Assembly: GCA_964454025.1 (NCBI GenBank)
Contig: CAYVRP010000026.1
Location: 1-64,000, forward strand
Source: JAFGBI01 sp964454025
GTDB taxonomy: Bacteria > Myxococcota_A > Polyangia > Polyangiales > Polyangiaceae
Direction: 5' to 3'
Length of the DNA stretch: 64,000 nt
Made by a program: the position numbers and the translations under genes. Positions 36,631-44,933 of the stretch are shown here, piece after piece (positions within the stretch are counted from its first letter, which is position 1; each line of letters starts with the position of its first letter). The notes under the pieces were generated by a model. That model was not told the origin of the DNA. It did not search any database and worked only from the letters and a program-made list of their open reading frames with translations.

Positions 36631-38145
36631 GTGGCCGCGAAGCTGATCGACGTCAGGGCCGCAGGCCGCCAGCACATCGACCGGTACGAGCTCGTCGCCG
36701 AGATCGCGTCCGGTGGAATGGCGACGGTGTTCCTCGCTCGGCTCTCCGGCGTCGGCGGATTCCAGCGCTTCGTGGCCATCAAGCGCCTGCATCCGCACCT
36801 CGCCCAGGAGGAGGAATTCGTGCAGATGTTCCTCGACGAGGCGCGCCTCGCCGCGGGCATCCACCACCCGAACGTGGTCCCGATCCTCGAGGTCGGCGCC
36901 AGCGATCGCGGCTACTACCTGGTGATGGAGTACATCGAGGGGGACACGCTGGCGCGGCTGCTCGCGCGGGCGGCGAGCGTATCGGTCCCGTTCCCGGCGG
37001 ACATCGGGCTCAGGATCATCATCGACATGCTCATGGGCCTGCATGCGGCCCATGAGCTGCGCGACGAGAAGGGCGACCCGACCGAGCTCGTCCATCGCGA
37101 CGTCTCGCCGCAGAACGTCCTGGTCGGGGCGGATGGCGTGTCCCGGATCACCGACTTCGGCGTGGCCCGCGCCGCGACTCGACTCACGGCCACCCGCTCG
37201 GGGCAGCTCAAGGGCAAGATCGCCTACATGGCGCCCGAGCAGGCCGCCGGTCAGCCCGTCGACCGCCGCGCGGACGTCTTCGCCGCGGGCATCGTCCTCT
37301 GGGAGGTGCTCGCGTCCAGGCGGCTCTTCAAGGCGGACAACGAGGCCGTGACGCTCCAGCGCGTCCTCTCCGGCCCGATCCCGTCTCCTTGCGACGAGGT
37401 CCCCTCGGTCCCCGTCGAGGTGGCCGACGTATGTCTCAAGGCGCTCGAGCGGGATCCGGAGCGTCGCTTCTCCACCTGCGCCCAGTTCGCGGACGCCCTG
37501 GAGCGGGCAGCGGCGGGATCGTTGCGCGTGCGCGTGGCGCCCCCGAAGGACGTCGCGGCCTACGTCACGGAGGTGATCGGCCAGGAGATCCGGGAGCAGC
37601 GCGAGGCGGTGCGCGCGTGGCTCGCCTTCAGCGAGCCGAGCCAGGTCGCGCGCACGTCGTCGTCGCCCGTGGCGTCGAGCGGCGGCGGGATGGCATCCAT
37701 GAGCTCCATCGCCAACGAGCCGACGGTCGCCTCGGCGGTTATCCGGCCGTCCGTGCCTTCGGCACCGCGACGCCGGCGTCGCCTCGTCGTGGGGGCGCTC
37801 GCCGGGCTCTCCCTCGTCGGGGTGCCGGCGTATCTCCTCTTCGCCACGGCGCCTGCGGGCACGGGCGCGGAACCGGCGGACCCGGGCGCCGTGGGTCTGG
37901 TGGCTACGCCGGGCCCGACTCCGAGCGGATCGATCGCCGACGGTCGGCCCAGGACCGATTCGGCCCTGCCCTCGGCGAGCCCCCGCGCTCCGGCCTCGGC
38001 GAATGCGTTGCCGTCAGCTTCCGCGATCGTCACCGCCGAGCCCAGCGCCCGTCCCCAGGGGGGAAGGACGGGCTCTGGCCGTCGCTGGGACCCGTCTGGG
38101 CGGGGACCGGACAGCGATGACTTTCTTCGCAACCCCTACCGATAG
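36631..38145 (+). CDS. Membrane-bound Ser/Thr protein kinase, myxobacterial type
   Basis: Kinase domain at residues 20-290: SGGMATVFLARL, ATP Lys51 (VAIKRL), catalytic loop HRDVSPQNV (155-163), DFG at 175-177, APEQAAG and EVLASRRLF. The Lys of the usual HRDxKPxN is Ser here, a variant widespread in myxobacterial kinases. A membrane helix (about 380-405, RRRRRLVVGALAGLSLVG) separates it from an outward Ser/Pro/Ala-rich tail (about 100 residues), so the kinase is cytoplasmic and the tail periplasmic. GTG 36631 is 8 nt after the PEGA-like gene. No PASTA domain is seen. Confidence 0.9.
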   Translation: MAAKLIDVRAAGRQHIDRYELVAEIASGGMATVFLARLSGVGGFQRFVAIKRLHPHLAQEEEFVQMFLDEARLAAGIHHPNVVPILEVGASDRGYYLVMEYIEGDTLARLLARAASVSVPFPADIGLRIIIDMLMGLHAAHELRDEKGDPTELVHRDVSPQNVLVGADGVSRITDFGVARAATRLTATRSGQLKGKIAYMAPEQAAGQPVDRRADVFAAGIVLWEVLASRRLFKADNEAVTLQRVLSGPIPSPCDEVPSVPVEVADVCLKALERDPERRFSTCAQFADALERAAAGSLRVRVAPPKDVAAYVTEVIGQEIREQREAVRAWLAFSEPSQVARTSSSPVASSGGGMASMSSIANEPTVASAVIRPSVPSAPRRRRRLVVGALAGLSLVGVPAYLLFATAPAGTGAEPADPGAVGLVATPGPTPSGSIADGRPRTDSALPSASPRAPASANALPSASAIVTAEPSARPQGGRTGSGRRWDPSGRGPDSDDFLRNPYR

Positions 38146-38453
38146 CTGACCGCCGGGACCACGGGCCGGAGCGTTGACAGATTGGGGGGGCGCTGCTACT
38201 TCTGCCGCCCCCGTCGGGCACCCGGCCCCCGGGCGGCGGGCGAGCCTCGCCCCCCCGCCGCCCAATCATCGCTCTACCTGGTTCGGCATGGGCGAAGTCT
38301 TCCTGGCTCGTCGCGACCTCGGCATCCGGCGGCGCTCGCTGCGCGGAGCCGCTCGGAGCGCAACTCGGCGCGAGAGCGAGCCGGTGACGACGGAGTCCTG
38401 GCCGGCAAATCTCTGAGCGAGATCCGAACTCAGCTCACGCGAAACCCCGTCCC
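38146..38453. other. 308-nt intergenic region upstream of prs
   Basis: No gene recognised. A TTGACA-like element is annotated at 38174-38202. The stretch 38184-38270 is extremely G/C-rich with runs of G and C. The prs start is a GTG with no strong ribosome site. Confidence 0.6.
38174..38202 (+). promoter_or_regulatory. prs: Possible sigma-70 promoter upstream of prs
   Basis: A perfect TTGACA (38174-38179), 17-nt spacer, then TACTTC (38197-38202), which matches the -10 consensus poorly. It is the only -35-like element seen in the spacer, about 250 nt from the prs start. Confidence 0.25.
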
Positions 38454-39401
38454 GTGGCCCTGAAGCGAGTCTGCATCTTCACCGGCAACGCCAACCCCGA
38501 GCTGGCGGCCGAGATCGCCCAGGTGCTGGGCGTCCCTCTCGGCGAGGCGCGGGTTTCCCGGTTCAGCGACGGTGAGACCTTCTGTGAGATTCGTGAGAAC
38601 GTGCGGGGGCTCGACGTCTACGTCGTGCAGCCGACTTGCTCGCCGGTCAACGACAACTTGATGGAGCTGCTCATCATGTGCGACGCGCTCCGCCGCGCGT
38701 CCGCGACCGGGATCACCGCCGTCATCCCCTACTACGGATATGCGCGGCAGGACCGGAAGGTGGCGCCGCGAACGCCCATCACCTCGAAGCTCGTGGCGGA
38801 CGTGCTCGTCGCCGCCGGGGTCACGCGGGTCGTTTGCGTGGATCTGCACGCGGGGCAGATCCAGGGCTTCTTCAACATCCCGTTCGATCACCTGTACGCG
38901 ATGCCGGTGTTCCTGAACGACTACCTCCGGCCCAACTTCGACCGGGAGGCGGTCTTCGTGTCGCCGGACGCCGGGGGCGTGGAGCGCACCAGGGGTTTCT
39001 CGCGTCGGCTCGGCGCTCACCTCGCCATCATCGACAAGCGCCGCGAGCGCGCGAACGTGAGCGAGGTGATGCACCTGATCGGGGAGGTCCGCGATCGGGA
39101 CTGCATCATCGTGGACGACATGATCGACACCGCCGGCACGCTCTGCAACGCGGCGAAGACGGTGATGGAGAGCGGCGCCCGACGGGTGGTCGCTTGCGCG
39201 ACCCACGGGGTCTTCAGCGGGCCCGCGGTGCAGCGCATCGAGCAGAGCGTCCTCGAGGAGGTCGTCGTGACCAACTCGCAGCCGCTCAGCGCGGAGGCGC
39301 GCGCGTGCAGCAAGATCCGGGTGCTCTCGTTGGGCACGTTGCTCGGCGAGGCGCTGCGGCGCATTCACAACGCGGACTCGGTGAGCTCGCTGTTCGTCTG
39401 A
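38454..39401 (+). CDS. prs: Ribose-phosphate pyrophosphokinase
   Basis: Makes PRPP from ribose-5-phosphate and ATP, feeding purine, pyrimidine, His and NAD synthesis. The 315-aa protein shows RFSDGETFCEIRENVRG, PYYGYARQDRKVAPRTPITS (catalytic loop), CVDLHAGQIQGFF, VSPDAGGVERTRGF and DCIIVDDMIDTAGTL (PRPP-binding loop). Length matches the family (E. coli 315). It heads the conserved prs-rplY-pth-rpsF-rpsR-rplI-dnaB order. Confidence 0.97.
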   Translation: MALKRVCIFTGNANPELAAEIAQVLGVPLGEARVSRFSDGETFCEIRENVRGLDVYVVQPTCSPVNDNLMELLIMCDALRRASATGITAVIPYYGYARQDRKVAPRTPITSKLVADVLVAAGVTRVVCVDLHAGQIQGFFNIPFDHLYAMPVFLNDYLRPNFDREAVFVSPDAGGVERTRGFSRRLGAHLAIIDKRRERANVSEVMHLIGEVRDRDCIIVDDMIDTAGTLCNAAKTVMESGARRVVACATHGVFSGPAVQRIEQSVLEEVVVTNSQPLSAEARACSKIRVLSLGTLLGEALRRIHNADSVSSLFV

Positions 39402-39468
39402 GCGGTGGTTCGGAGTGCGCGGGACCGCGCGGGTTCGTCGGCGCAGACGGCGACATGGAGACAGGGAA

Positions 39469-40173
39469 ATGATCGAGCTACGGAAGATCGCCGCCAAGCG
39501 GCGCACGGAAGCGGGGAAGGGGGCCGCGCGCCGTCTGCGGCGAGATCACCTCATCCCCGCGGTGGCCTACGGCCAGGAGCTGCCAGCGGTGAGCCTCGCC
39601 ATCGCGCCCACGGACCTGATCGGGGTGCTCGAGAGCCCGCTCGGTCGCAACACCGTGCTCGAGCTCGACGTCGAGGGCTCGAGCCCGCTCACGGTGATGC
39701 TCCGGGACTACCAGTACCACCCGGTGCGGAGGACGCTCCTCCACGCGGATTTCATCCAGATCCACCTGGATCGAGCGGTGACCGTCGCGGTCCCGTTCGA
39801 GGCGACGGGCAAGGCGGAGGGCGTGGTGAAGGGCGGCACGCTGCGGCAGGTGTTCCGCGAGCTGCCGGTTCGTTGCATGCCGGATCGGATCCCGGCCAAG
39901 CTCACGCACGACGTGACCGCCCTCCAGCTGGAGGGGCACGTCTTCGTCTCCGATCTGACGTTGCCGGAGGGGGTCGAGGTGCTCCTCGCGCCGAACCAGA
40001 CCCTGCTGGCGGTGGTCGCCGAGAAGGCCCCCGAGGAGGAGGCGACTGCGGCCGCGGCCGCGCCCGGCGCGGCGGCAGCCCCCGTGGCCGGTGCGCCGGC
40101 CCCCGCGTCTGCCGCCGGTGCGCCCGGCAAGGCGCCCGAGGCGGCGCCCGGCAAGGCGCCCGGCAAGTCGTGA
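39469..40173 (+). CDS. rplY: 50S ribosomal protein L25 / general stress protein Ctc
   Basis: The 234-aa long form of L25 binds 5S rRNA. Residues 1-90 are the L25 domain (RRTEAGKGAARRLRRDHLIP, DYQYHPVRRTLLHADFIQIH). The TL5/Ctc C-terminal beta domain is at about 95-185. A low-complexity Ala/Pro/Gly/Lys tail (about 188-234) ends in repeats of GKAPG/GKAPE. ATG 39469 follows a GGG-type site. prs is 67 nt upstream. pth overlaps its stop by four bases. Confidence 0.95.
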   Translation: MIELRKIAAKRRTEAGKGAARRLRRDHLIPAVAYGQELPAVSLAIAPTDLIGVLESPLGRNTVLELDVEGSSPLTVMLRDYQYHPVRRTLLHADFIQIHLDRAVTVAVPFEATGKAEGVVKGGTLRQVFRELPVRCMPDRIPAKLTHDVTALQLEGHVFVSDLTLPEGVEVLLAPNQTLLAVVAEKAPEEEATAAAAAPGAAAAPVAGAPAPASAAGAPGKAPEAAPGKAPGKS

Positions 40174-40742
40174 GGTTGCTCGTCGGGCTCGGCAACCCCG
40201 GGGCCCGATACGAGCACACGCGGCACAACGTCGGATTTCGGGTCCTCGACTCCCTTCGCGAGCTCGGATCGGCCGGGCCCTGGCGGGCTCGGTTTCGCGG
40301 TCAGGTCTGCGAGCTTGAGCTCGGCGGCGGGGCGGTGTGGCTCCTGAAGCCGATGACCTTCATGAACTCCTCGGGAGCCAGCGTGGGGATGGCAACGGCG
40401 GCGCTGGCCATTGCCGCGCCGGAGCTGCTCGTCGTCCACGACGATCTGGACCTCCCGTTCGGTCGACTCCGCCTCAAGCGTTCTGGGGGCGACGGCGGGC
40501 ACAACGGCGTCCGCTCGGTCGCCGAGGCCCTGGGGGGCGGCGGGTTCCCCCGCCTGCGGTTCGGCATTGGCCGGCCCCCCCCGGAGTTCTCGGGTGACAC
40601 CGCCGGTTTCGTGCTAGAAGCCTTCGCCCCGTCCGAACGGGAAGAGCTGGATTCCCTGCTCGACCGTGCGGCGGACGCGGTGCTCCGGGTCGTTCGTGAC
40701 GGGCTGGACGCCGCGATGACCGTGGTCAACCAGCGCGGCTGA
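40170..40742 (+). CDS. pth: Peptidyl-tRNA hydrolase
   Basis: Releases tRNA from stalled peptidyl-tRNA. The 190-aa protein has GLGNPGARYEHTRHNVGF (catalytic His), LLKPMTFMNSSGASVGM, LLVVHDDLDLPFGRLRLK and GGHNGVRSVAEALG. GTG 40170 overlaps the rplY stop (GTGA), a translational-coupling layout. Confidence 0.96.
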   Translation: MRLLVGLGNPGARYEHTRHNVGFRVLDSLRELGSAGPWRARFRGQVCELELGGGAVWLLKPMTFMNSSGASVGMATAALAIAAPELLVVHDDLDLPFGRLRLKRSGGDGGHNGVRSVAEALGGGGFPRLRFGIGRPPPEFSGDTAGFVLEAFAPSEREELDSLLDRAADAVLRVVRDGLDAAMTVVNQRG

Positions 40743-40809
40743 ACGCGCCGTTGATCGCTCCTTGCTCCAGGCGCTCGTCCTGGGGCCTCGCCCACGAGGA
40801 GAAGAAGAG

Positions 40810-41394
40810 ATGGCTGAGAGTGCGGTCGGCACGCTGGCCCGCGAGTACGAGACGATCTACGTGCTCCGGCCAGACGTGTCCAAGGAGAGCGCGGCGCGAC
40901 TGTCGACGCGGGTCGGAGAGGTCGTGTCCCGCGAAGGCGGGACGCTCACGCTGGTGGAGAGCTGGGGTCGACGCGCCCTGGCGTTCCCGGTGGGGAAGCA
41001 CCGGCGCGCGTACTACGTCTACCTGCGCTACGTCGGGGGCGGGCGCCTGGTGTCGGAGCTCGAGCGCAACTTCCGCATGTTCGACGAGGTGCTCAAGTAC
41101 CAGACCGTGAAGCTGCGCGACGACGTGGATCTCGCCGCGGTGAACGTGAACCCGGACGACGTCGCGTTCGAGGCCCTCGAGCCGCCCGCGGAAGAGGAGC
41201 CGGAGGAGACGCTGGCTGCGCAGCTCGGGCTAGACGAGGCGTCCCAGTCGCGCGACTGCGGAGGGCGCCACGAGGGGACGGGGGAGGAGCACGAGGGACC
41301 GCGCAGCCGTCGGGGTGCGCCGCGGGGCGCGGCCGCCGGCGAGGCGGGGGGAGAGGCGAAGGGCGATTCGAGGACCGAGGAGAAGGGCGAATGA
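40810..41394 (+). CDS. rpsF: 30S ribosomal protein S6 with acidic C-terminal extension
   Basis: Core residues 1-110 contain YETIYVLRPDVSKES, GRRALAFPVGKHRRAYYVYL and ERNFRMFDEVLKYQTVKL, typical of S6. The tail of about 80 residues is Glu/Gly/Arg-rich and of low complexity, longer than usual. ATG 40810 begins the canonical start and lies 67 nt after pth. The stop overlaps rpsR by four bases. Confidence 0.94.
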   Translation: MAESAVGTLAREYETIYVLRPDVSKESAARLSTRVGEVVSREGGTLTLVESWGRRALAFPVGKHRRAYYVYLRYVGGGRLVSELERNFRMFDEVLKYQTVKLRDDVDLAAVNVNPDDVAFEALEPPAEEEPEETLAAQLGLDEASQSRDCGGRHEGTGEEHEGPRSRRGAPRGAAAGEAGGEAKGDSRTEEKGE

Positions 41395-41645
41395 TGCGTG
41401 CGAAGCCGGCCGCGCGGGATCGCGGCGAGATGCGGATGGGCCGTCGAGGCTGCCCGTTCTGCTCCGACAAGAATGCCATCATCGACTACAAGGACCCGCA
41501 GGGTCTCAGCTACTTCGTGACCGATCGTGGCAAGATCGTGCCGCGCCGCGTCTCGGGGGCCTGCGCCAAGCACCAGCGCGAGATCGCGACCGCCATCAAG
41601 CGCGCACGCAGCATCGCGCTCCTCCCGTTCACCGCGAATTCCTGA
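41391..41645 (+). CDS. rpsR: 30S ribosomal protein S18, zinc-binding form
   Basis: The 84-aa S18 has a short basic start and a Zn site: CPFC at 21-24 and CAKH farther on. DPQGLSYFVTDRGKIVPRR and REIATAIKRARSIALLPF follow the family pattern. The paired start ATGATG at 41391 overlaps the S6 stop. A GAGGAGAGACC site precedes the next gene. Confidence 0.95.
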   Translation: MMRAKPAARDRGEMRMGRRGCPFCSDKNAIIDYKDPQGLSYFVTDRGKIVPRRVSGACAKHQREIATAIKRARSIALLPFTANS

Positions 41646-41654
41646 GGAGAGACC

Positions 41655-42116
41655 ATGGCCACCCCGATCAAAGTGGTGCTCCAGGATGACGTCTCCAGCC
41701 TCGGGTCGAGCGGGGACGTCGTGCGCGTGCGGCCCGGCTACGCCCGCAACTTCCTCATCCCGCGCGGGCTCGCCGCGCCGGCGACGCCGGCCAACCTGGC
41801 GCGGGTCGAGGAGCTGCGGCGGCAGGCGGCCGAGCGGGCCGCGCAGCGGCTGACCGCGGCGCAGGAGACCCGCGCCAAGCTCGAGGCCGTCAGCGTGAAG
41901 CTCGAGCGCGCGGTCGGCGAGGAGAACAAGATGTACGGGTCGGTCACGGCCAAGGACATCGAGGAGGCCTTCGCGGCGGTCGGCGTCGAGGTGGATCGGC
42001 GCAAGCTCGTCCTGCCTGAGCCCATCAAGACGCTCGGCCTGCACGAGGTGCCGCTCAAGCTCCACCCGGAGCTCAGCGCGACGCTCCGAGTCGAGGTCGT
42101 GAAGAAGTCGGGCTGA
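41655..42116 (+). CDS. rplI: 50S ribosomal protein L9
   Basis: The 153-aa protein has the L9 N-terminal signature VVLQDDVSSLGSSGDVVRVRPGYARNFLIP (conserved over residues 8-37), a long linker helix and a C-terminal domain containing LYGSVTAKDI-type sequence (KMYGSVTAKDIEEAFAAVG). Position after rpsR is canonical. Confidence 0.97.
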   Translation: MATPIKVVLQDDVSSLGSSGDVVRVRPGYARNFLIPRGLAAPATPANLARVEELRRQAAERAAQRLTAAQETRAKLEAVSVKLERAVGEENKMYGSVTAKDIEEAFAAVGVEVDRRKLVLPEPIKTLGLHEVPLKLHPELSATLRVEVVKKSG

Positions 42117-42183
42117 CGGGTCGCGCCCGCGCCGGTTCGACGCGCGCGGCGGCCGCCTGGCGCGAGGTGGCCGGCGGCGGGTC

Positions 42184-42212
42184 TTGACAGCGGGCGCCGC
42201 CGCCCCTGAATT
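42184..42212 (+). promoter_or_regulatory. dnaB: Possible sigma-70 promoter of dnaB
   Basis: Perfect TTGACA (42184-42189), 17-nt spacer, TGAATT (42207-42212) matching the -10 box at three positions, in the 257-nt rplI-dnaB spacer. It would let dnaB be expressed apart from the ribosomal genes. Confidence 0.35.
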
Positions 42213-42373
42213 GCGGGGGTCGAGCGGCGCCCCGCCCCCGGCCGGGACGCGGGAGGGCCCGCGGGTGCGCCGTCGCTTCCTGTCCCGGGTACGAGCCCCG
42301 GACCGCGGCGGCGCGGGTGGGGCCCGCGGGGCCGGGTCGGCGGGGCGGTGAGGCGGCGGGCCAGGACGCGAAG

Positions 42374-43888
42374 ATGAACGAATCCGAGACCGACCTCGGC
42401 GGGGGTGCTCCGGCGAATACGGGTCGCGTGCCGCCGCACGACCTGTACGCCGAGGCAGCGGTGTTGAGCGCCGCGCTCCTCTCGCCCGAGGTGGTCGACC
42501 TGGTTTCCGGGGTCCTCCGGGTGGAGGATTTCTACGTCGACGCCAACCGCCGCATCTTCGAGGCCGTGATCGATCTCGCCGCGGCGAACCGGCCGGTGGA
42601 CATGGTCGGCGTCGCGGGATGGCTCAACGATCGCGGCCGGCTGCAGCAGATCGGGGGTCCAGCCTACCTCGCCGAGCTGACCGAGGCGACCCCCGCGATC
42701 GTCAACGTCGAGGCCCACGCGCGCACGGTGCGAGAGAAGGCGCGGCTCCGCCAGCTCATCCTCGCCACCCAACGGATCGCCGCGGAGGCCTACGGCGACT
42801 GCGGCGAGGTGCAGGGCTTCATCGACCACGCCGAGCAGACGATCTTCGACATCGCCCGGGTGGCCCGCGCCTCGGAGGTGGTCCCGGTGAGGACGGCGAT
42901 CCACGAGGCGTTCCGCATCATCGCGGACGCGGCCAAGCGCTCCGGCGGCATCACCGGGGTACCGACCGGCTTCACGCGGCTCGATCGCCTGACCTCGGGC
43001 CTCCACGACGGGGAGCTCTTCGTCGTGGCGGGGCGTCCCGGCATGGGCAAGACCTCTTTCGTCCTCAACGTGGCCGCCAACATGGCCAAGCCGAGCGCGG
43101 TCGATGCCGCCGACGGCCCGGACGTCTTCGGGGAGGCGTCCGTGGTGGAGCCGGGCTACGGGGTAGCGTTCTTCTCGCTCGAGATGCCCAAGGAGCAGCT
43201 CGCGGCGCGCCTGCTGGCGACCGAGGCTCGCGTGGACGTCTCGCGGATCCGCAGCGGGACGCTCCGCGGGGACGACTGGCACAAGCTGACTGAGGCCGCG
43301 GCGCGGCTGAGTCGCATGCCGATCTGGCTCGACGATACCCCGGCGCTCGGCCTCTTGGAGCTTCGGGCCAAGGTGCGCCGCCTCCAGGCCGAGATCGAGC
43401 GCGGCGGGAGCGACCAGGTGCCCGTCCGGCGGCTGGGGCTGGTCGCCATCGACTACCTGCAGCTGATGCAGGGCCGCCGCGACGCCGGGAGCCGGGAGCA
43501 GGAGATCAGCGAGCTGTCGCGCGGGCTCAAGCAGCTCGCCAAGGAGATGAGCGTCCCGGTGCTGGCGTTGAGCCAGCTGAACCGGGCGGTGGAGACGCGG
43601 ACGAGCAAGGACCGTCGGCCCCAGCTGAGCGACCTGCGCGAATCGGGCGCCATCGAGCAGGACGCGGACTGCGTCCTGTTCATCTACCGTGACGAGGTCT
43701 ACCACCCCGACAGCCCCGATCGCGGGCAGGCGGAGATCATCATCGCCAAGCAGCGCAACGGCCCGACCGGGACGGTGAAGACCAAGTTCTCCGGCGCTTT
43801 CACCCGCTTCGACAACCTGACGGAGGAGGAGAACGACCAGTACGATGCGTACGCCGACGTGGTCGGCGACGACGACGGGTTTTCCTGA
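42374..43888 (+). CDS. dnaB: Replicative DNA helicase DnaB
   Basis: The 504-aa hexameric helicase unwinds DNA at the replication fork. N-terminal domain from PPHDLYAEAAVLSAALLSPE; helicase core with GVPTGFTRLDRLTSGLHDGE, Walker A GRPGMGKTSFVL, FFSLEMPKEQLAARLL, Walker B VAIDYLQLM, LSQLNRAVE and LRESGAIEQDADCVLF. No intein or insertion is visible, though a run between the Walker A helix and FSLEM (about 25 residues, VDAADGPDVFGEASVVEPG) is longer than usual. It is convergent with obgE with only 6 nt between stops. Confidence 0.97.
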   Translation: MNESETDLGGGAPANTGRVPPHDLYAEAAVLSAALLSPEVVDLVSGVLRVEDFYVDANRRIFEAVIDLAAANRPVDMVGVAGWLNDRGRLQQIGGPAYLAELTEATPAIVNVEAHARTVREKARLRQLILATQRIAAEAYGDCGEVQGFIDHAEQTIFDIARVARASEVVPVRTAIHEAFRIIADAAKRSGGITGVPTGFTRLDRLTSGLHDGELFVVAGRPGMGKTSFVLNVAANMAKPSAVDAADGPDVFGEASVVEPGYGVAFFSLEMPKEQLAARLLATEARVDVSRIRSGTLRGDDWHKLTEAAARLSRMPIWLDDTPALGLLELRAKVRRLQAEIERGGSDQVPVRRLGLVAIDYLQLMQGRRDAGSREQEISELSRGLKQLAKEMSVPVLALSQLNRAVETRTSKDRRPQLSDLRESGAIEQDADCVLFIYRDEVYHPDSPDRGQAEIIIAKQRNGPTGTVKTKFSGAFTRFDNLTEEENDQYDAYADVVGDDDGFS

Positions 43889-43894
43889 GCGTGG

Positions 43895-44908
43895 CTACAG
43901 CAGGAGCTGCTCGGCGAGCTCCTGCATCAGGTCGGCGAGGCCATCGCGGGTGGCGGCGCTCACGAGGCGGAGCTCCTTGCCGATGGCGGCGAAGTCGGCG
44001 CGCGCCGCCTCGAAGGCTTCTCGCACGTCGGGGAGGGCGGACTTCGTGAGCGCGACCACCTCGGGGTGGGCCGCCAGCTCCGGGCTGAAGCAGCGAAGCT
44101 CGCGACGGAGGGCGTGGTAGTCGTCGATCGGCCGGCGCCCGGGATCCGACGAGACGGTGATCAGGTGCAGCAGCAGCCGCGTGCGCTCCAGGTGCTTGAG
44201 GAACCGCAGGCCGAGCCCGGCGCCGGCGCTGGCGCCCGGGATCAGGCCCGGGATGTCGGCCAGGACGAAGGCGCGCCCGAGGCCGCGCCGGGAGTCGCCG
44301 ACGGTGACCACGCCGAGGTGCGGCTCCAGCGTCGTGAACGGGTAGTCGGCGACCTTCGGTCGCGCCCGGCTGACCGCGCGGATCAGCGTGCTCTTGCCGA
44401 CGTTCGGGAAGCCGAGCAGCCCCACGTCGGCCATCACCTTGAGCTCGAGGCGGCGCTGGCGCCGCTGCCCCGGCTCCCCGGGCTCGGCTCGCCGCGGGGC
44501 GCGATCCACGGGGGTCGCGAAGTGCTTGTTCCCGCGCCCCCCTCGCCCGCCGGTGGCGCCCACCAGGCGATCGCCGGCGCGGACGAGCTCGCCCAGGCGC
44601 AGGTTGTCGTCCAGGCAGAAGACGATGGTCCCGAGGGGGACCCGCACGACGGCGTCCTCGCCCGCGCGCCCGTAGCGGTCCTTGCCTTCCCCGTGCGCGC
44701 CGTCCTCGGCGCGGACGTGGCGGACGTGCTGGAGCTGGTAGAGCGTGTTCAGGCCCGGGTCGGCGACGAGCAGCACGTCCCCCCCTCGCCCGCCGTCGCC
44801 GCCCGAGGGGCCGCCGAAGGGGACGAACTTCTCCCGACGGAACGCCACGCAACCGTTGCCGCCGTTGCCGGCCTCGACGCGCAGCGTGCACTCGTCGACG
44901 AAGCGCAT
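43895..44908 (-). CDS. obgE: Obg family GTPase
   Basis: A ribosome-associated GTPase of 50S assembly and stress control. It has the Gly-rich Obg fold (CTLRVEAGNGGNGCVAFRRE and PSGGDGGRGGDV), G1 GFPNVGKST, switch II ADIPGLIPGASAGAGLG and G4-like LTKSALPD. The G4 reads TKSA instead of the usual NKxD, so nucleotide specificity deserves a check. There is no OCT domain; length 337 aa is normal. ATG 44908 begins the MRFVDE start. The gene diverges from the kinase-like gene at 44934 with only 25 nt between starts. Confidence 0.93.
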   Translation of the reverse strand: MRFVDECTLRVEAGNGGNGCVAFRREKFVPFGGPSGGDGGRGGDVLLVADPGLNTLYQLQHVRHVRAEDGAHGEGKDRYGRAGEDAVVRVPLGTIVFCLDDNLRLGELVRAGDRLVGATGGRGGRGNKHFATPVDRAPRRAEPGEPGQRRQRRLELKVMADVGLLGFPNVGKSTLIRAVSRARPKVADYPFTTLEPHLGVVTVGDSRRGLGRAFVLADIPGLIPGASAGAGLGLRFLKHLERTRLLLHLITVSSDPGRRPIDDYHALRRELRCFSPELAAHPEVVALTKSALPDVREAFEAARADFAAIGKELRLVSAATRDGLADLMQELAEQLLL

Positions 44909-44933
44909 ATCTGGCAGCATAGTCCAGCGGAGC

